From WSZJ01 sp964590435 (GTDB taxonomy: Bacteria; Planctomycetota; MHYJ01; WSZJ01), in assembly GCA_964590435.1 (NCBI GenBank), contig CAZPWT010000040.1:1-64000 (forward strand): 64,000 nucleotides of DNA. Direction: 5' to 3'. Positions within the stretch are counted from its first letter, which is position 1; every line of letters begins with the position of its first letter. Positions 16,644 through 24,239 of the stretch are shown here, piece after piece. Below the pieces are notes generated by a model, which saw only the letters and a list, made by a program, of their open reading frames with translations, ran no database searches and was not told the DNA's origin. The position numbers and the translations under genes were made by a program.

Positions 16644-18017
16644 CTACCCTTCCGCCTCCGCCTCGGCTTCCCCGTGACGGAAGTCCGGGTTGTCGAAGCG
16701 CGTGAACTCCTTGCGCCACGTGAGCTGCACGTCGCCGACCGGGCCGCTGCGCTGCTTGGCGATGATCACCAGCGCGTCCGTGTCGTTGTCCTTCAGCGCG
16801 TCCTTGTAGTACCCCGCGCGGTGCAGAAGCATCACCACGTCCGCGTCCTGCTCGATCGATCCCGATTCGCGCAGGTCCGCCAGCATCGGCCGGTGGTCCG
16901 TCCGCTTTTCCACCTCGCGGTTCAGCTGCGACAGCGCGATCACCGGCACCTTCAGCTCGCGCGCCATCGACTTCAGCGACCGCGAGATGTACGAGATTTC
17001 CGTCTGGCGGTTGTCGAACCGGCTCCCCGCCTCCGCCGCCCGCACCTCGATCAGCTGCATGTAGTCCACGACGATCAGCGCGAGCTTCTCCTTCATCTGG
17101 AAGCGCCGTGCGCGCGACCGGATCTGGTTGACGGTGAGGCCGGAGGAGTCGTCGATGTAGATCGGGGCGCTCGAGAACCCGGTCGCGGTCTCGACGAGCC
17201 GCGCCTTCTCTTCCTCGGTCACGGTCCCCTTGCGGACACGGTGCGCGTCGATCCGGGCGTGCGAGCAGATCATGTTCTGCGCAAGCTGCTGCCCCTGCAT
17301 TTCGAGCGAGAAGATCAGGACCGGGAGGGATTCCTTGATGGACACATGTTCTACTACATTTAAAGCGAATGACGTTTTTCCCATGCTGGGCCGCCCCGCC
17401 ACGATGATCAGCTGCGCTTCCTGCATCCCGCTCGTCATGTCGTCGAGCGCGTAGTAGCCGGTCGGCACCCCCGTGATGCGCTTGTTCCGGTCGCGCATCG
17501 CCAGGATGCGGCTGAAGACGGGGCCGAGGATCTTGTGGATCGGCGTCGCTGTGGACGTCTGCCCCTGGCTGATCCGGAAGATCTCCTGCTCCGCGACGAC
17601 CGACAACTCCTCCGAGTGCACCGCGGGGTCGTACGCCTTGCGGAGGATTTCGGAAGCGGCGCCGATGAAGCCGCGGAGGAGGGCTTTTTCGCGGACGATG
17701 TCGGCGTAGTACTCGGCGTTCGCGGAAGTCGGGACCTTGCCGGTCAGCTCGAGCAGGTAGTCCGCGCCGCCGACCTCCTCGAGCAGCCCTTTGCGCGACA
17801 GCTCCTCGCGCAGGATGATCGCGTCGACGGGCTTGGCCTCGTCGGTGAGGGACTGGATGAGCTTGAAGAGCGTCTGGTGTTTCTTGAGGTAGAACGAGCC
17901 GGCCTCGACTTTCTGGTCGACGTCGTGCATGGCTGCGGAATCGAGCAGGATCGAGCCGAGGAGGCACTGCTCGGCTTCGAGGTTCTGCGGCTGGATGCGT
18001 TCTTCGGCTTGTCCCAT
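16644..18017 (-). CDS. dnaB: replicative DNA helicase DnaB
   Basis: The product is the hexameric 5'-3' replicative helicase, 457 residues, the usual length. The N-terminal primase-interaction domain begins PQNLEAEQCLLGSILLDSAA. The RecA-like domain carries Walker A GRPSMGKTS, IFSLEMQGQQL, Walker B LIVVDYMQLI, VPVIALSQLNREVEKR and ADLRESGSIEQDADVV. The start at 18017 (MGQAEERIQPQN) matches the family. An upstream in-frame extension to 18188 would only translate inverted-repeat DNA. The gene sits downstream of rplI after a terminator, at the end of the housekeeping cluster. Confidence 0.97.
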   Translation of the reverse strand: MGQAEERIQPQNLEAEQCLLGSILLDSAAMHDVDQKVEAGSFYLKKHQTLFKLIQSLTDEAKPVDAIILREELSRKGLLEEVGGADYLLELTGKVPTSANAEYYADIVREKALLRGFIGAASEILRKAYDPAVHSEELSVVAEQEIFRISQGQTSTATPIHKILGPVFSRILAMRDRNKRITGVPTGYYALDDMTSGMQEAQLIIVAGRPSMGKTSFALNVVEHVSIKESLPVLIFSLEMQGQQLAQNMICSHARIDAHRVRKGTVTEEEKARLVETATGFSSAPIYIDDSSGLTVNQIRSRARRFQMKEKLALIVVDYMQLIEVRAAEAGSRFDNRQTEISYISRSLKSMARELKVPVIALSQLNREVEKRTDHRPMLADLRESGSIEQDADVVMLLHRAGYYKDALKDNDTDALVIIAKQRSGPVGDVQLTWRKEFTRFDNPDFRHGEAEAEAEG

Positions 18018-18072
18018 GGGGGGGGAGGATTCTAACGCGAGGGTGGCAGGAAGCGCAGTTTCGTCGTGCCGG

Positions 18073-18167
18073 GGCTGGTGGTTCGTGGTCGGTGGTCGGT
18101 GGCGTACGACCGGCTGTCCTGGGGAGTGGAGGCTCTCGTGCCGTTCACCAACCACAGACCACCAGCC
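18073..18167. repeat. intergenic inverted repeat E
   Basis: Arms 18073-18094 (GGCTGGTGGTTCGTGGTCGG and onward) and 18146-18167 are reverse complements with a few mismatches, separated by about 51 bases. The left flank repeats the word GTGGTCG. The element lies between the rplI terminator and the dnaB start. It is the shortest of the seven long inverted repeats. Confidence 0.7.
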
Positions 18168-18186
18168 ACCGACTGTCCTCCCCAAC

Positions 18187-18216
18187 AAAAAAGGCCCCGC
18201 GTCGCCGCGGGGCCTT
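18187..18216 (-). terminator. rho-independent terminator of the rpsF-ssb-rpsR-rplI transcript
   Basis: Read on the minus strand, an AA/TT-extended nine-base G+C stem (18193-18201 with 18206-18214, tetraloop) is followed by a run of six T (18187-18192). It lies 20 bases past the rplI stop codon. This is the clearest intrinsic terminator in the window. Confidence 0.9.
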
Positions 18217-18235
18217 GTCCAATCGACTTGACGTT

Positions 18236-18946
18236 CTACTTCTTTTTCTCGGCCTTCGCAGGCTTGGCTTCGGCCTTCGGCTCCGCCTTCGCCTCGGCCG
18301 TCGCAGGAGCCGCGGCCGCTTCCGCAGGCGCCGCTCCTTCCTTCTTCCCTTCCTTCCCGCCTTCCTTCTCCTTGCCTTCCTTCATCTTCTTGGGCCGCTT
18401 GCCGCGCATCTTGGGGTCGTGCTTCTCGGCCTCGTCGACCGAGATCCCCTTGGCGAACGGGTTCTCCTCGTCCGTCTCCGTCCCGGCCGCCTCCGCCTTC
18501 GAGCCGGCCACGACGAGCTTCAGCTTCGACTGCACCTCGGGGTGGAACCGCACCGTGACCGTGTACTCGCCGAGACGCTTGATCGTCTGGCCGATCAGGA
18601 TGAACTTCCCGTTCACGTCCATCCCCGCGCGCTTCAGCGCCTCCGCCACCGTCGACGGCGTCACGCTCCCGAACAGCACTCCTTCGTTGTTCGCGAGCAT
18701 CTCCACCGTCACCTGCGTGTTCCCGATCTGCGCCGCAAGGTCGCTGTACTGCCGCTTGATGTCCGTCTCGTGCTTCTCGGCCTTGCGCGCCGCCGCCTTG
18801 AACTCACGCGCCGCGCCCGCCGTCGCCGGCGTCGCCAGCTTCCGCGGGTACAGGTAGTTCCGCGCGTAACCGTCCGACACGTTCACCTGGTCGCCGCGCT
18901 TCCCCAGCTTGTCCACCGTCTGCCACAACAGGACCTTGATCGCCAT
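18236..18946 (-). CDS. rplI: 50S ribosomal protein L9 with a long low-complexity tail
   Basis: The first 150 residues are L9: MAIKVLLWQTVDKLGKRGDQ with VNVSDGYARNYLYPRKLA, then the C-terminal rRNA-binding half with LFGSVTPSTVAEAL and RLGEYTVTVRFHPEV. L9 usually has about 148 residues; this one has 236. The extra 80 or so are lysine-, alanine- and glutamate-rich (EGKEKEGGKEGKKEG and similar), with no predicted fold. It is the last gene before the intrinsic terminator at 18187-18216. Confidence 0.95.
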   Translation of the reverse strand: MAIKVLLWQTVDKLGKRGDQVNVSDGYARNYLYPRKLATPATAGAAREFKAAARKAEKHETDIKRQYSDLAAQIGNTQVTVEMLANNEGVLFGSVTPSTVAEALKRAGMDVNGKFILIGQTIKRLGEYTVTVRFHPEVQSKLKLVVAGSKAEAAGTETDEENPFAKGISVDEAEKHDPKMRGKRPKKMKEGKEKEGGKEGKKEGAAPAEAAAAPATAEAKAEPKAEAKPAKAEKKK

Positions 18947-18960
18947 GTGTTTTCTCTCCC

Positions 18961-19305
18961 TTACCCGACGAACGGCAGCAGGGAGAGGTACCTCGCCCGC
19001 TTGACCGCCGTCTTCACGGCGCGCTGGTGGCGCGCGCAGTTGCCGGACCGCTTGCGGCTGAACAGCTTGCCCTGGGCGGTGCAGAGTTTCTGCAGGATGT
19101 GGATGTCCTTGTAGTCAACGCGGGAGAGCTTGCCTTTTTCCCTGCAGAAGCGGCACCGGTTGTCCTTGCGGAACTTCCTGTACTTCTTTTTCGGATCGCC
19201 GCCGCCGTCGCCGTCGACGTCGCCCATCCCGAATTCGGGTTCGGCGTCGCGGCGCGGCCCGCGGTCACGATCGCGGTCCGGCTTTTCTCGTGTCGTCCTC
19301 GGCAT
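18961..19305 (-). CDS. rpsR: 30S ribosomal protein S18
   Basis: The product has 114 residues. A charged, disordered N-terminal extension (RTTREKPDRDRDRGPRRDAE) precedes the S18 core. The core has a CRFC metal-knuckle-like motif, the VDYKDIHILQKLCT segment, GKLFSRKRSGNCARHQR and the C-terminal AVKRARYLSLLPFV. S18 pairs with S6 on the platform of the small subunit, and rpsF lies two genes upstream in the same operon, as usual. Confidence 0.96.
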   Translation of the reverse strand: MPRTTREKPDRDRDRGPRRDAEPEFGMGDVDGDGGGDPKKKYRKFRKDNRCRFCREKGKLSRVDYKDIHILQKLCTAQGKLFSRKRSGNCARHQRAVKTAVKRARYLSLLPFVG

Positions 19306-19315
19306 ATCTCTTCAA

Positions 19316-19385
19316 CCTCTCAGGTAGTAGTCGTTGTTAGCCTTCGCCAGCCCTTGCCAGCCTTCCAAGCCTTCCCCGGCCTTCC
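19316..19385. repeat. C/T-rich word repeat between ssb and rpsR
   Basis: The 80-base gap between ssb and rpsR is filled with near-repeats of GCCAGCC and CCTTCC words on the plus strand (TTCGCCAGCCCTTGCCAGCC and onward). The style matches one arm of the long inverted repeats elsewhere in the window. No second arm is present nearby, so it may be a half element. Confidence 0.45.
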
Positions 19386-19913
19386 CTAGAACGGCGGGTC
19401 GCCGCCCATGTCCGGCGGGGGCTCGTCCGACGGGCCCGGCCCCTCGTCGCGCGGCTCCTGCTGCGGGGGAGGCGAGCTCGGGCGCTGCGGTCCGCGTGCC
19501 GGGGGACCGCCGCGCTGGAAACCGCCGCGCCGCGCCCCGCCGCCCTCGGAACCTTCGCTCCCGCCACCGCCACCGCCGCCTCCGCTGCCGCCCACGAACG
19601 TCACCTGCTCCGCCGTGACCGTCAGCTTCGACCGCTTCTGCCCGTCCTGCTCCCACTGGTCCATCTTCAGCCGGCCCTCGACGAACACCTCGCGCCCCTT
19701 CTTCAGGTACTGCGCGCTGATCTCCGCCTGCCGACCCCACGCCGTCACGTCCACGAACGTCGCTTCTTCCTTCTTCTCGCCGCTCGCAGGATCCGTGTAC
19801 TGCCGGTTCATGGCCATCCGCAGGTCGCAGACCGCCGTCCCCTTCGGGGTATAGCGCATCTCCGGGTCGGCCGTCAGCCGCCCCAGGAGCATCACCTTGT
19901 TCACGCTCGCCAT
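19386..19913 (-). CDS. ssb: single-stranded DNA-binding protein
   Basis: The 175-residue product has an OB-fold N-terminal domain (MASVNKVMLLGRLTADPEMR, DVTAWGRQAEISAQYLKKGR, VFVEGRLKMDQWE). A glycine- and proline-rich linker follows, then the acidic tip ending MGGDPPF, the conserved peptide that recruits replication and repair partners. It starts two bases after the rpsF stop. The rpsF-ssb-rpsR arrangement is widely conserved. Confidence 0.96.
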   Translation of the reverse strand: MASVNKVMLLGRLTADPEMRYTPKGTAVCDLRMAMNRQYTDPASGEKKEEATFVDVTAWGRQAEISAQYLKKGREVFVEGRLKMDQWEQDGQKRSKLTVTAEQVTFVGGSGGGGGGGGSEGSEGGGARRGGFQRGGPPARGPQRPSSPPPQQEPRDEGPGPSDEPPPDMGGDPPF

Positions 19914-19915
19914 GC

Positions 19916-20269
19916 TTACTTCCTTTCGGTCGCCGACGGCGGCGCAGGCGCCACCTGCTCCTCGGGCGGCGGAACCGCCTCCACCCGCACCAGAACGTGC
20001 CGCAGCACGATGTCCGACAGCTGCGCCTCGCGGTCGATCTTCGTCACCGACTGCGTGTCCCCCTTGAAATACACCAGCATGTAAGCGCCGCGCTTGTGCC
20101 CGCCGATTTCGTACGCCAGCTTCCGGTCGCCCCACTTGTTAGAAGCGAGGATCTCGGCGCCGTGGCGCGTCGCGAGGCCGTGCACGTGCTCGACCACCTT
20201 GTTCCAGTCCTTGCCGGCGATGGTCGGCTCGACCACGAACATTCCTTCGTACGTCCCGGTCTGAACCAT
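19916..20269 (-). CDS. rpsF: 30S ribosomal protein S6
   Basis: The 117-residue product has the S6 ferredoxin-like fold: GTYEGMFVVEPTIAGKDWNK, then GDRKLAYEIGGHKRGAYMLV and YFKGDTQSVTKIDREAQLSD, ending DIVLRHVLVRVEAVPPPEE. The proline-rich C-terminal tail is slightly longer than average. The ATG at 20269 follows the pth stop by two bases, so these genes are probably read together. Confidence 0.96.
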   Translation of the reverse strand: MVQTGTYEGMFVVEPTIAGKDWNKVVEHVHGLATRHGAEILASNKWGDRKLAYEIGGHKRGAYMLVYFKGDTQSVTKIDREAQLSDIVLRHVLVRVEAVPPPEEQVAPAPPSATERK

Positions 20270-20271
20270 GG

Positions 20272-20886
20272 CTATTCCTCTTTCTTGTCTTGTTTTGAAG
20301 GGTCTTTCGGGGGTTTCGGAGGGGCATTAAAGCGGTTTGCCGCCGCGTTCACGCCCTTCGTCGCCCAGACTTCCACGCCTTCGGCCGCCGACTGGATCGC
20401 AGGCTCGATGGCCTTGAGCTCCTCGCCCGAGAACTTCCCGAGCACGAAACTCTCCACCACCCATCCCGCCGGCAACCCCAACCCGATCCGCAGCCGCGGG
20501 TAATCCTGCCGCCCCAGCCGCTTCTCAATATCCTCCAGCCCGTGGTGCCCGCCGGAACTTCCGCCCGCCCGGAAACGCAGGCGGCCGACCGGCAGGTTGA
20601 GGTCGTCGCAGATCACGAGGCAGTCGGCGGGTTCGATCTTGAACCACGCCAGAAGGGGTTGGACGGCCTGGCCCGAGAGGTTCATGTAGGTCTGGGGCTT
20701 GACGAGAAGACATCTCTCGCTGCCCAGCGTGGTTTCGGTCACGAGCGACTCGAACTGTTCGCGAGCGGCTCCGGCCGCGTGCGCACCGGGGCGCCTTGCG
20801 ACCGCTTCCACCACCATGAATCCCAGGTTGTGCCGTGTCCCTTCGTACCGCCGCCCCGGGTTCCCAAGGCCGACGATCGCTTTCAC
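20272..20886 (-). CDS. pth: peptidyl-tRNA hydrolase
   Basis: The 204-residue enzyme releases tRNA from peptidyl-tRNA that drops off ribosomes. The sequence starts VKAIVGLGNPGRRYEGTRHN with LGFMVVEAVA (catalytic His in TRHNLG). It continues with LVKPQTYMNLSGQAVQPLL, LVICDDLNLPVGRLRFR, GGSSGGHHGLEDI and RLRIGLGLP. The start is GTG at 20886, fixed by the family N-terminus. It follows rplY by five bases and precedes rpsF. Confidence 0.96.
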   Translation of the reverse strand: MKAIVGLGNPGRRYEGTRHNLGFMVVEAVARRPGAHAAGAAREQFESLVTETTLGSERCLLVKPQTYMNLSGQAVQPLLAWFKIEPADCLVICDDLNLPVGRLRFRAGGSSGGHHGLEDIEKRLGRQDYPRLRIGLGLPAGWVVESFVLGKFSGEELKAIEPAIQSAAEGVEVWATKGVNAAANRFNAPPKPPKDPSKQDKKEE

Positions 20887-20891
20887 GGACG

Positions 20892-21596
20892 CTATTCCTT
20901 CTTCTTGTCCGAGCCTCCCTTGGCTTCCGGCGCGGCTTTCCCGCCCGCTGCCGGCGCTGCCTCGCCCTCCTCGGGCTTCTTGGCCGTGAGAACTTCCGGC
21001 TCCGCCGCCGCAGCCGCCGCGACCGCGTCCGGCGCCGCGATGACTTCCTCGATCGCCTTGTGCACCGTCACGACCAGGTGCTCCGCGTTCCCGTCGATCG
21101 ACACGCCCTCGGGGAGGTGCAGGTCCTTCAGCTTCGCCACCATCCCGATGTCCATCGCCGTCACGTCGTGCTCGATCACCTTCGGGATCCGGTCGGGCAG
21201 GCACTGGATCGGGATCTCGTTCATCAGCACGTCCATTTGCCCTTCGCCCGACGCCACGCCCTTCGACACGCCCTTGATCTTCAGGGGGATCTTGAGCGAC
21301 AGCTTCTCGGTCATCGACGTCCGGCCGAAGTCCACGTGCAGGATCTCGTCCGTGATCGGGTGGTGCTCCACCTCGCGGATGTACGTCAGCTCCTGCTTGC
21401 CGTTCAGCGTCAGCTTCACCAGGCGCGTCCCGGCCTTCAGGATGCCTTTGAAGCCGTGAGCCGGGATCGTCACGCTCACCGTCGCCTCTTTGTGCCCGTA
21501 AACGGCCGCCGGAATCCGGCCCTTCTTGCGGTCCTTCTCAGCCTGCCGCGTGCCGACCTTCGGGCGGGCGGCGGCTTCGAGGTTCAGGATTTCCAT
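20892..21596 (-). CDS. rplY: 50S ribosomal protein L25, general stress (CTC) form
   Basis: The product has 234 residues. The N-terminal L25 domain binds 5S rRNA (LEAAARPKVGTRQAEKDRKK, GRIPAAVYGHKEATVSV). It is followed by the C-terminal CTC domain (IPLKIKGVSKGVASGEGQMD, HDVTAMDIGMVAKLKDLHLP). A low-complexity alanine- and lysine-rich tail of about 45 residues follows. The start at 21596 (MEILNLEAAARP) is set by homology. It precedes pth, the typical arrangement. Confidence 0.94.
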   Translation of the reverse strand: MEILNLEAAARPKVGTRQAEKDRKKGRIPAAVYGHKEATVSVTIPAHGFKGILKAGTRLVKLTLNGKQELTYIREVEHHPITDEILHVDFGRTSMTEKLSLKIPLKIKGVSKGVASGEGQMDVLMNEIPIQCLPDRIPKVIEHDVTAMDIGMVAKLKDLHLPEGVSIDGNAEHLVVTVHKAIEEVIAAPDAVAAAAAAEPEVLTAKKPEEGEAAPAAGGKAAPEAKGGSDKKKE

Positions 21597-21731
21597 CGGA
21601 TGGCTCCTTGGGTCTGTGGTCTGTCGGAAAGGGGGCGAGATCCTAGCGAGGCGGCCCGCGGGCTGCAATTGGAAATTGCCGGGCCTCGCGATGGAGGCCG
21701 AACTAATACCTAAAATCCGCGGCTGTGCCCG

Positions 21732-22673
21732 TTAGACAAAGAGGCTGCTCACCGACTCGCTCTTGTGGATCCGGTGGATCGCTTCCGCGAGAAGCGGCGC
21801 GACGGTGAGCTGCTTGAGCCAGGCCCGCTCTTTTCCCGTGATCGGGATCGTGTCGGTGACGACGAGCTCCTCGACGCCGCTCTTCTCGATCTTTTCCATC
21901 GCCTTGCCGCAGAGGACGGCGTGGGTGGCGATCATGCGGACGCTGCGGCCGCCGCGCTCGCTGGCGACGCGGGCGGCCTCGGCGATCGAGGTGCCGGTGG
22001 AGATCATGTCGTCGACGACGACGACGTCCATGCCCTCGACGGAGCCGATAACCTCGGCGACCTCGGTTTCGCTGGGGCCGGTGCGCCGCTTGTCGATGAT
22101 CGCCAGCGCGGCGCCGCCGAGGCGCTTCGCGTAGGCCCTCGCCATCTTGGCGCCGCCGACGTCGCAGCAGAGGACGCAGATCTTGCTCAGTTCCTTCTTC
22201 TTCAGGTAGTCGATGAGGACGGGCGCGCTGTAGAGGTGGTCCACGGGGATGTCGAAGAACCCCTGGATCTGGGCGGCGTGAAGGTCCATGGTGAGGACGC
22301 GGTCGGCGCCGGCGCGGGTGATGAGGTTGGCGACGAGCTTGGCCGTGATCGGCACGCGCCCTTCCGCCTTGCGGTCCTGCCGCGCGTAGCCGAAGTACGG
22401 GATGACGGCGGTGATACGCTCGGCTGAAGCGCGCCGGAGCGCGTCGATCATGATGAGGAGTTCCATCAGATTCTCGTTCACCGGCGGGCACGTCGACTGG
22501 ACGATGAAGACGTCCGAGCCGCGCACGTCGTCCTGGATCTTCACGTCGATCTCGCCGTCGGGGAACCGGTTGAGGTCGACGTGCGACAGGTCGAGGTTCA
22601 GCGCCTTCGAGACGCGATTGGCGAGCGCGGGGTTCGAAGTGCCGGCGAAGAGCTGGAATTCCTTCTTACGCAC
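21732..22673 (-). CDS. prs: ribose-phosphate pyrophosphokinase
   Basis: The 313-residue enzyme makes PRPP from ribose 5-phosphate and ATP for nucleotide, histidine and tryptophan synthesis. It has the N-terminal FAGTSNPALANRVSKALN, RFPDGEIDVKI and VQSTCPPVNENLMELLIMID. Then come the catalytic loop PYFGYARQDRK, the metal site TMDLHAAQIQGFFDIPVDHL and the PRPP loop VVVVDDMISTGTSIAEAA. The start overlaps the end of glmU by eight bases. A glmU-prs-rplY-pth order is common in bacteria. Confidence 0.97.
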   Translation of the reverse strand: MRKKEFQLFAGTSNPALANRVSKALNLDLSHVDLNRFPDGEIDVKIQDDVRGSDVFIVQSTCPPVNENLMELLIMIDALRRASAERITAVIPYFGYARQDRKAEGRVPITAKLVANLITRAGADRVLTMDLHAAQIQGFFDIPVDHLYSAPVLIDYLKKKELSKICVLCCDVGGAKMARAYAKRLGGAALAIIDKRRTGPSETEVAEVIGSVEGMDVVVVDDMISTGTSIAEAARVASERGGRSVRMIATHAVLCGKAMEKIEKSGVEELVVTDTIPITGKERAWLKQLTVAPLLAEAIHRIHKSESVSSLFV

Positions 22674-23988
22674 GCGGGCCGCTCCGTTTCTTCGTGGAAG
22701 GGGCGATGAGTGTCTTGCGGTCCGGGGGACGGGTCAAATTTTTGGGCGGGGTTTTGTCGAGCTTGCGCGCCGGGACGCCGACCCAGACTTCGCCTTCCGC
22801 CATGGTCTTGCGCGTCACGACGGCGCCGGCGCCGGTCTTCGAGCCCTTTTTCATCGTGCTGGGCGCAACGAGGACGGTGTGACTGCCGGTGGAAGCGCCG
22901 TCCTCGATGACGGTGGGGTGCTTGTTCACGCCGTCGTAGTTGGCGGTGATCGTGCCGGCGCCGATGTTGACGCGGGCGCCGATGGTGGCGTCGCCGAGGT
23001 AGGAGAGGTGCTTGGCCTTGGAGTGCGAGCCGAGGCGCGACTTCTTCATCTCGACGAAGTTCCCGACCTCGGCGTGGTCCTCGAGGACGGCGCCGGCGCG
23101 GAGCTGGCAGAACGGGCCGACCTCGCAGTGGGAGCCGATCTTCACGCCGCTGCGGATGACCGTGAACGGCTCGATGACGGTGTCGGTGCCGATCTCCACG
23201 CCGCCCTCGATGTACGTGAGGTCGGGGGCGACGATCGTGACGCCTGCGTCCATGTGGAAGCGGAGGATGCGATCGCGCATCTTCGACGTGGCGAGCGCGA
23301 GGTCGCGGCGCGAGTTGACGCCGAGGACCTCGGCAGGATCGTCCGCAACGAACGCGCCGATGCGGCCCTTCTTCATGAGGATCGGCAGCACGTCGGTGAG
23401 GTAGTACTCGCCCTGCGCGTTCGTCGGCTTCAATTGACGCACCGCGTCAAAGACGGCGGGCGCCTCGAACGCGTACCCGCCGCTGTTGATCTCCCGGATT
23501 GCGCGCTCATCTTCCGAAGCGTCCTTGTGCTCGACGATGCGCGTCACGTCGCCCTTGCCGCTGCGGATGATGCGGCCGTAGCCGGTGGCGTCGTCGACCT
23601 CGCAGGTGAGCACGGTCGCGAGCCGGCCGTCGGCGGCCCGGCCGAGCCCCGCGAGCGTCTCCGGCCGGACGAGCGGCGCGTCGCCGCAGAGCACGAACAG
23701 CCGCCCGGCGAATCCCCTGAGCGCCGCCTCGGCCTGCGCCAGCGCGTGCCCCGTCCCGCGACGCTCCTTCTGCTCGACCCAGGTGACCTTCTCGCCCTTG
23801 TACTCAGCCTTCACCTCGTCCGCCCCGTGCCCGACCACGACCACCAGCGGGTCCGGCTTGAGCGTCCGCACCGCGTCCAGCACGTGCGCCAGCAGCGATT
23901 TCCCGCAGACCTCGTGCAGCACCTTCGGCCGGTCCGATTTCATTCGGACGCCCTGCCCGGCGGCGAGGATGACGGCGGCGGTGTTCAT
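22666..23988 (-). CDS. glmU: bifunctional GlmU: glucosamine-1-P acetyltransferase / UDP-GlcNAc pyrophosphorylase
   Basis: The 440-residue cytoplasmic enzyme makes UDP-GlcNAc for peptidoglycan and LPS. The uridyltransferase domain starts AAVILAAGQGVRMKSDRPKV with LHEVCGKSLL, then LCGDAPLV and NSGGYAF. The C-terminal left-handed beta-helix carries the acetyltransferase site: KAKHLSYLGDATIGARVNIG followed by AGTITANYDG. The ATG at 23988 is set by the family N-terminus. It is the first gene of the minus-strand housekeeping cluster; its promoter should lie in 23989-24239 near inverted repeat F. Confidence 0.95.
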   Translation of the reverse strand: MNTAAVILAAGQGVRMKSDRPKVLHEVCGKSLLAHVLDAVRTLKPDPLVVVVGHGADEVKAEYKGEKVTWVEQKERRGTGHALAQAEAALRGFAGRLFVLCGDAPLVRPETLAGLGRAADGRLATVLTCEVDDATGYGRIIRSGKGDVTRIVEHKDASEDERAIREINSGGYAFEAPAVFDAVRQLKPTNAQGEYYLTDVLPILMKKGRIGAFVADDPAEVLGVNSRRDLALATSKMRDRILRFHMDAGVTIVAPDLTYIEGGVEIGTDTVIEPFTVIRSGVKIGSHCEVGPFCQLRAGAVLEDHAEVGNFVEMKKSRLGSHSKAKHLSYLGDATIGARVNIGAGTITANYDGVNKHPTVIEDGASTGSHTVLVAPSTMKKGSKTGAGAVVTRKTMAEGEVWVGVPARKLDKTPPKNLTRPPDRKTLIAPSTKKRSGPRA

Positions 23989-24050
23989 CGCGGGACACGA
24001 TACGGTGGGCGGGGATTGGGGCGAAGTGAAAGGCGTCTCGGGGGATGCCC

Positions 24051-24211
24051 GATTCTCTTTCATTCGCTTTTATTCGCGACCAAGTCTTTCGTTTTTGTCT
24101 TTCGCCAGCCGTCCCGGTTCCGTTCTTTCCTTAAGACGAGCCGCGAATCCGGTCTCGGGTGGACGCAAAAGGAACGACCTGGTCGCGAATGAAAGAGAAT
24201 AAAGACGAATA
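24051..24211. repeat. intergenic inverted repeat F
   Basis: Arms 24051-24086 and 24176-24211 are each 36 bases and pair imperfectly. The best block is ATTCGCGACCA with its complement TGGTCGCGAAT. The arms are woven from the words TCTTT, ATTC and CGCGACC. The 89-base loop is itself rich in related words (GACGAGCCGCGAATCC). The element lies between the TonB receptor stop and the glmU start. Confidence 0.75.
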
Positions 24212-24239
24212 GGACCTGAGCAGGCCTGGCCGCGCCCCG

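Noticed and set aside
15904..17967. Single minus-strand frame covering DUF2071 and most of dnaB
   Set aside because: Its N-terminal two-thirds is an out-of-frame shadow of dnaB; only the part from 16587 is a real protein.
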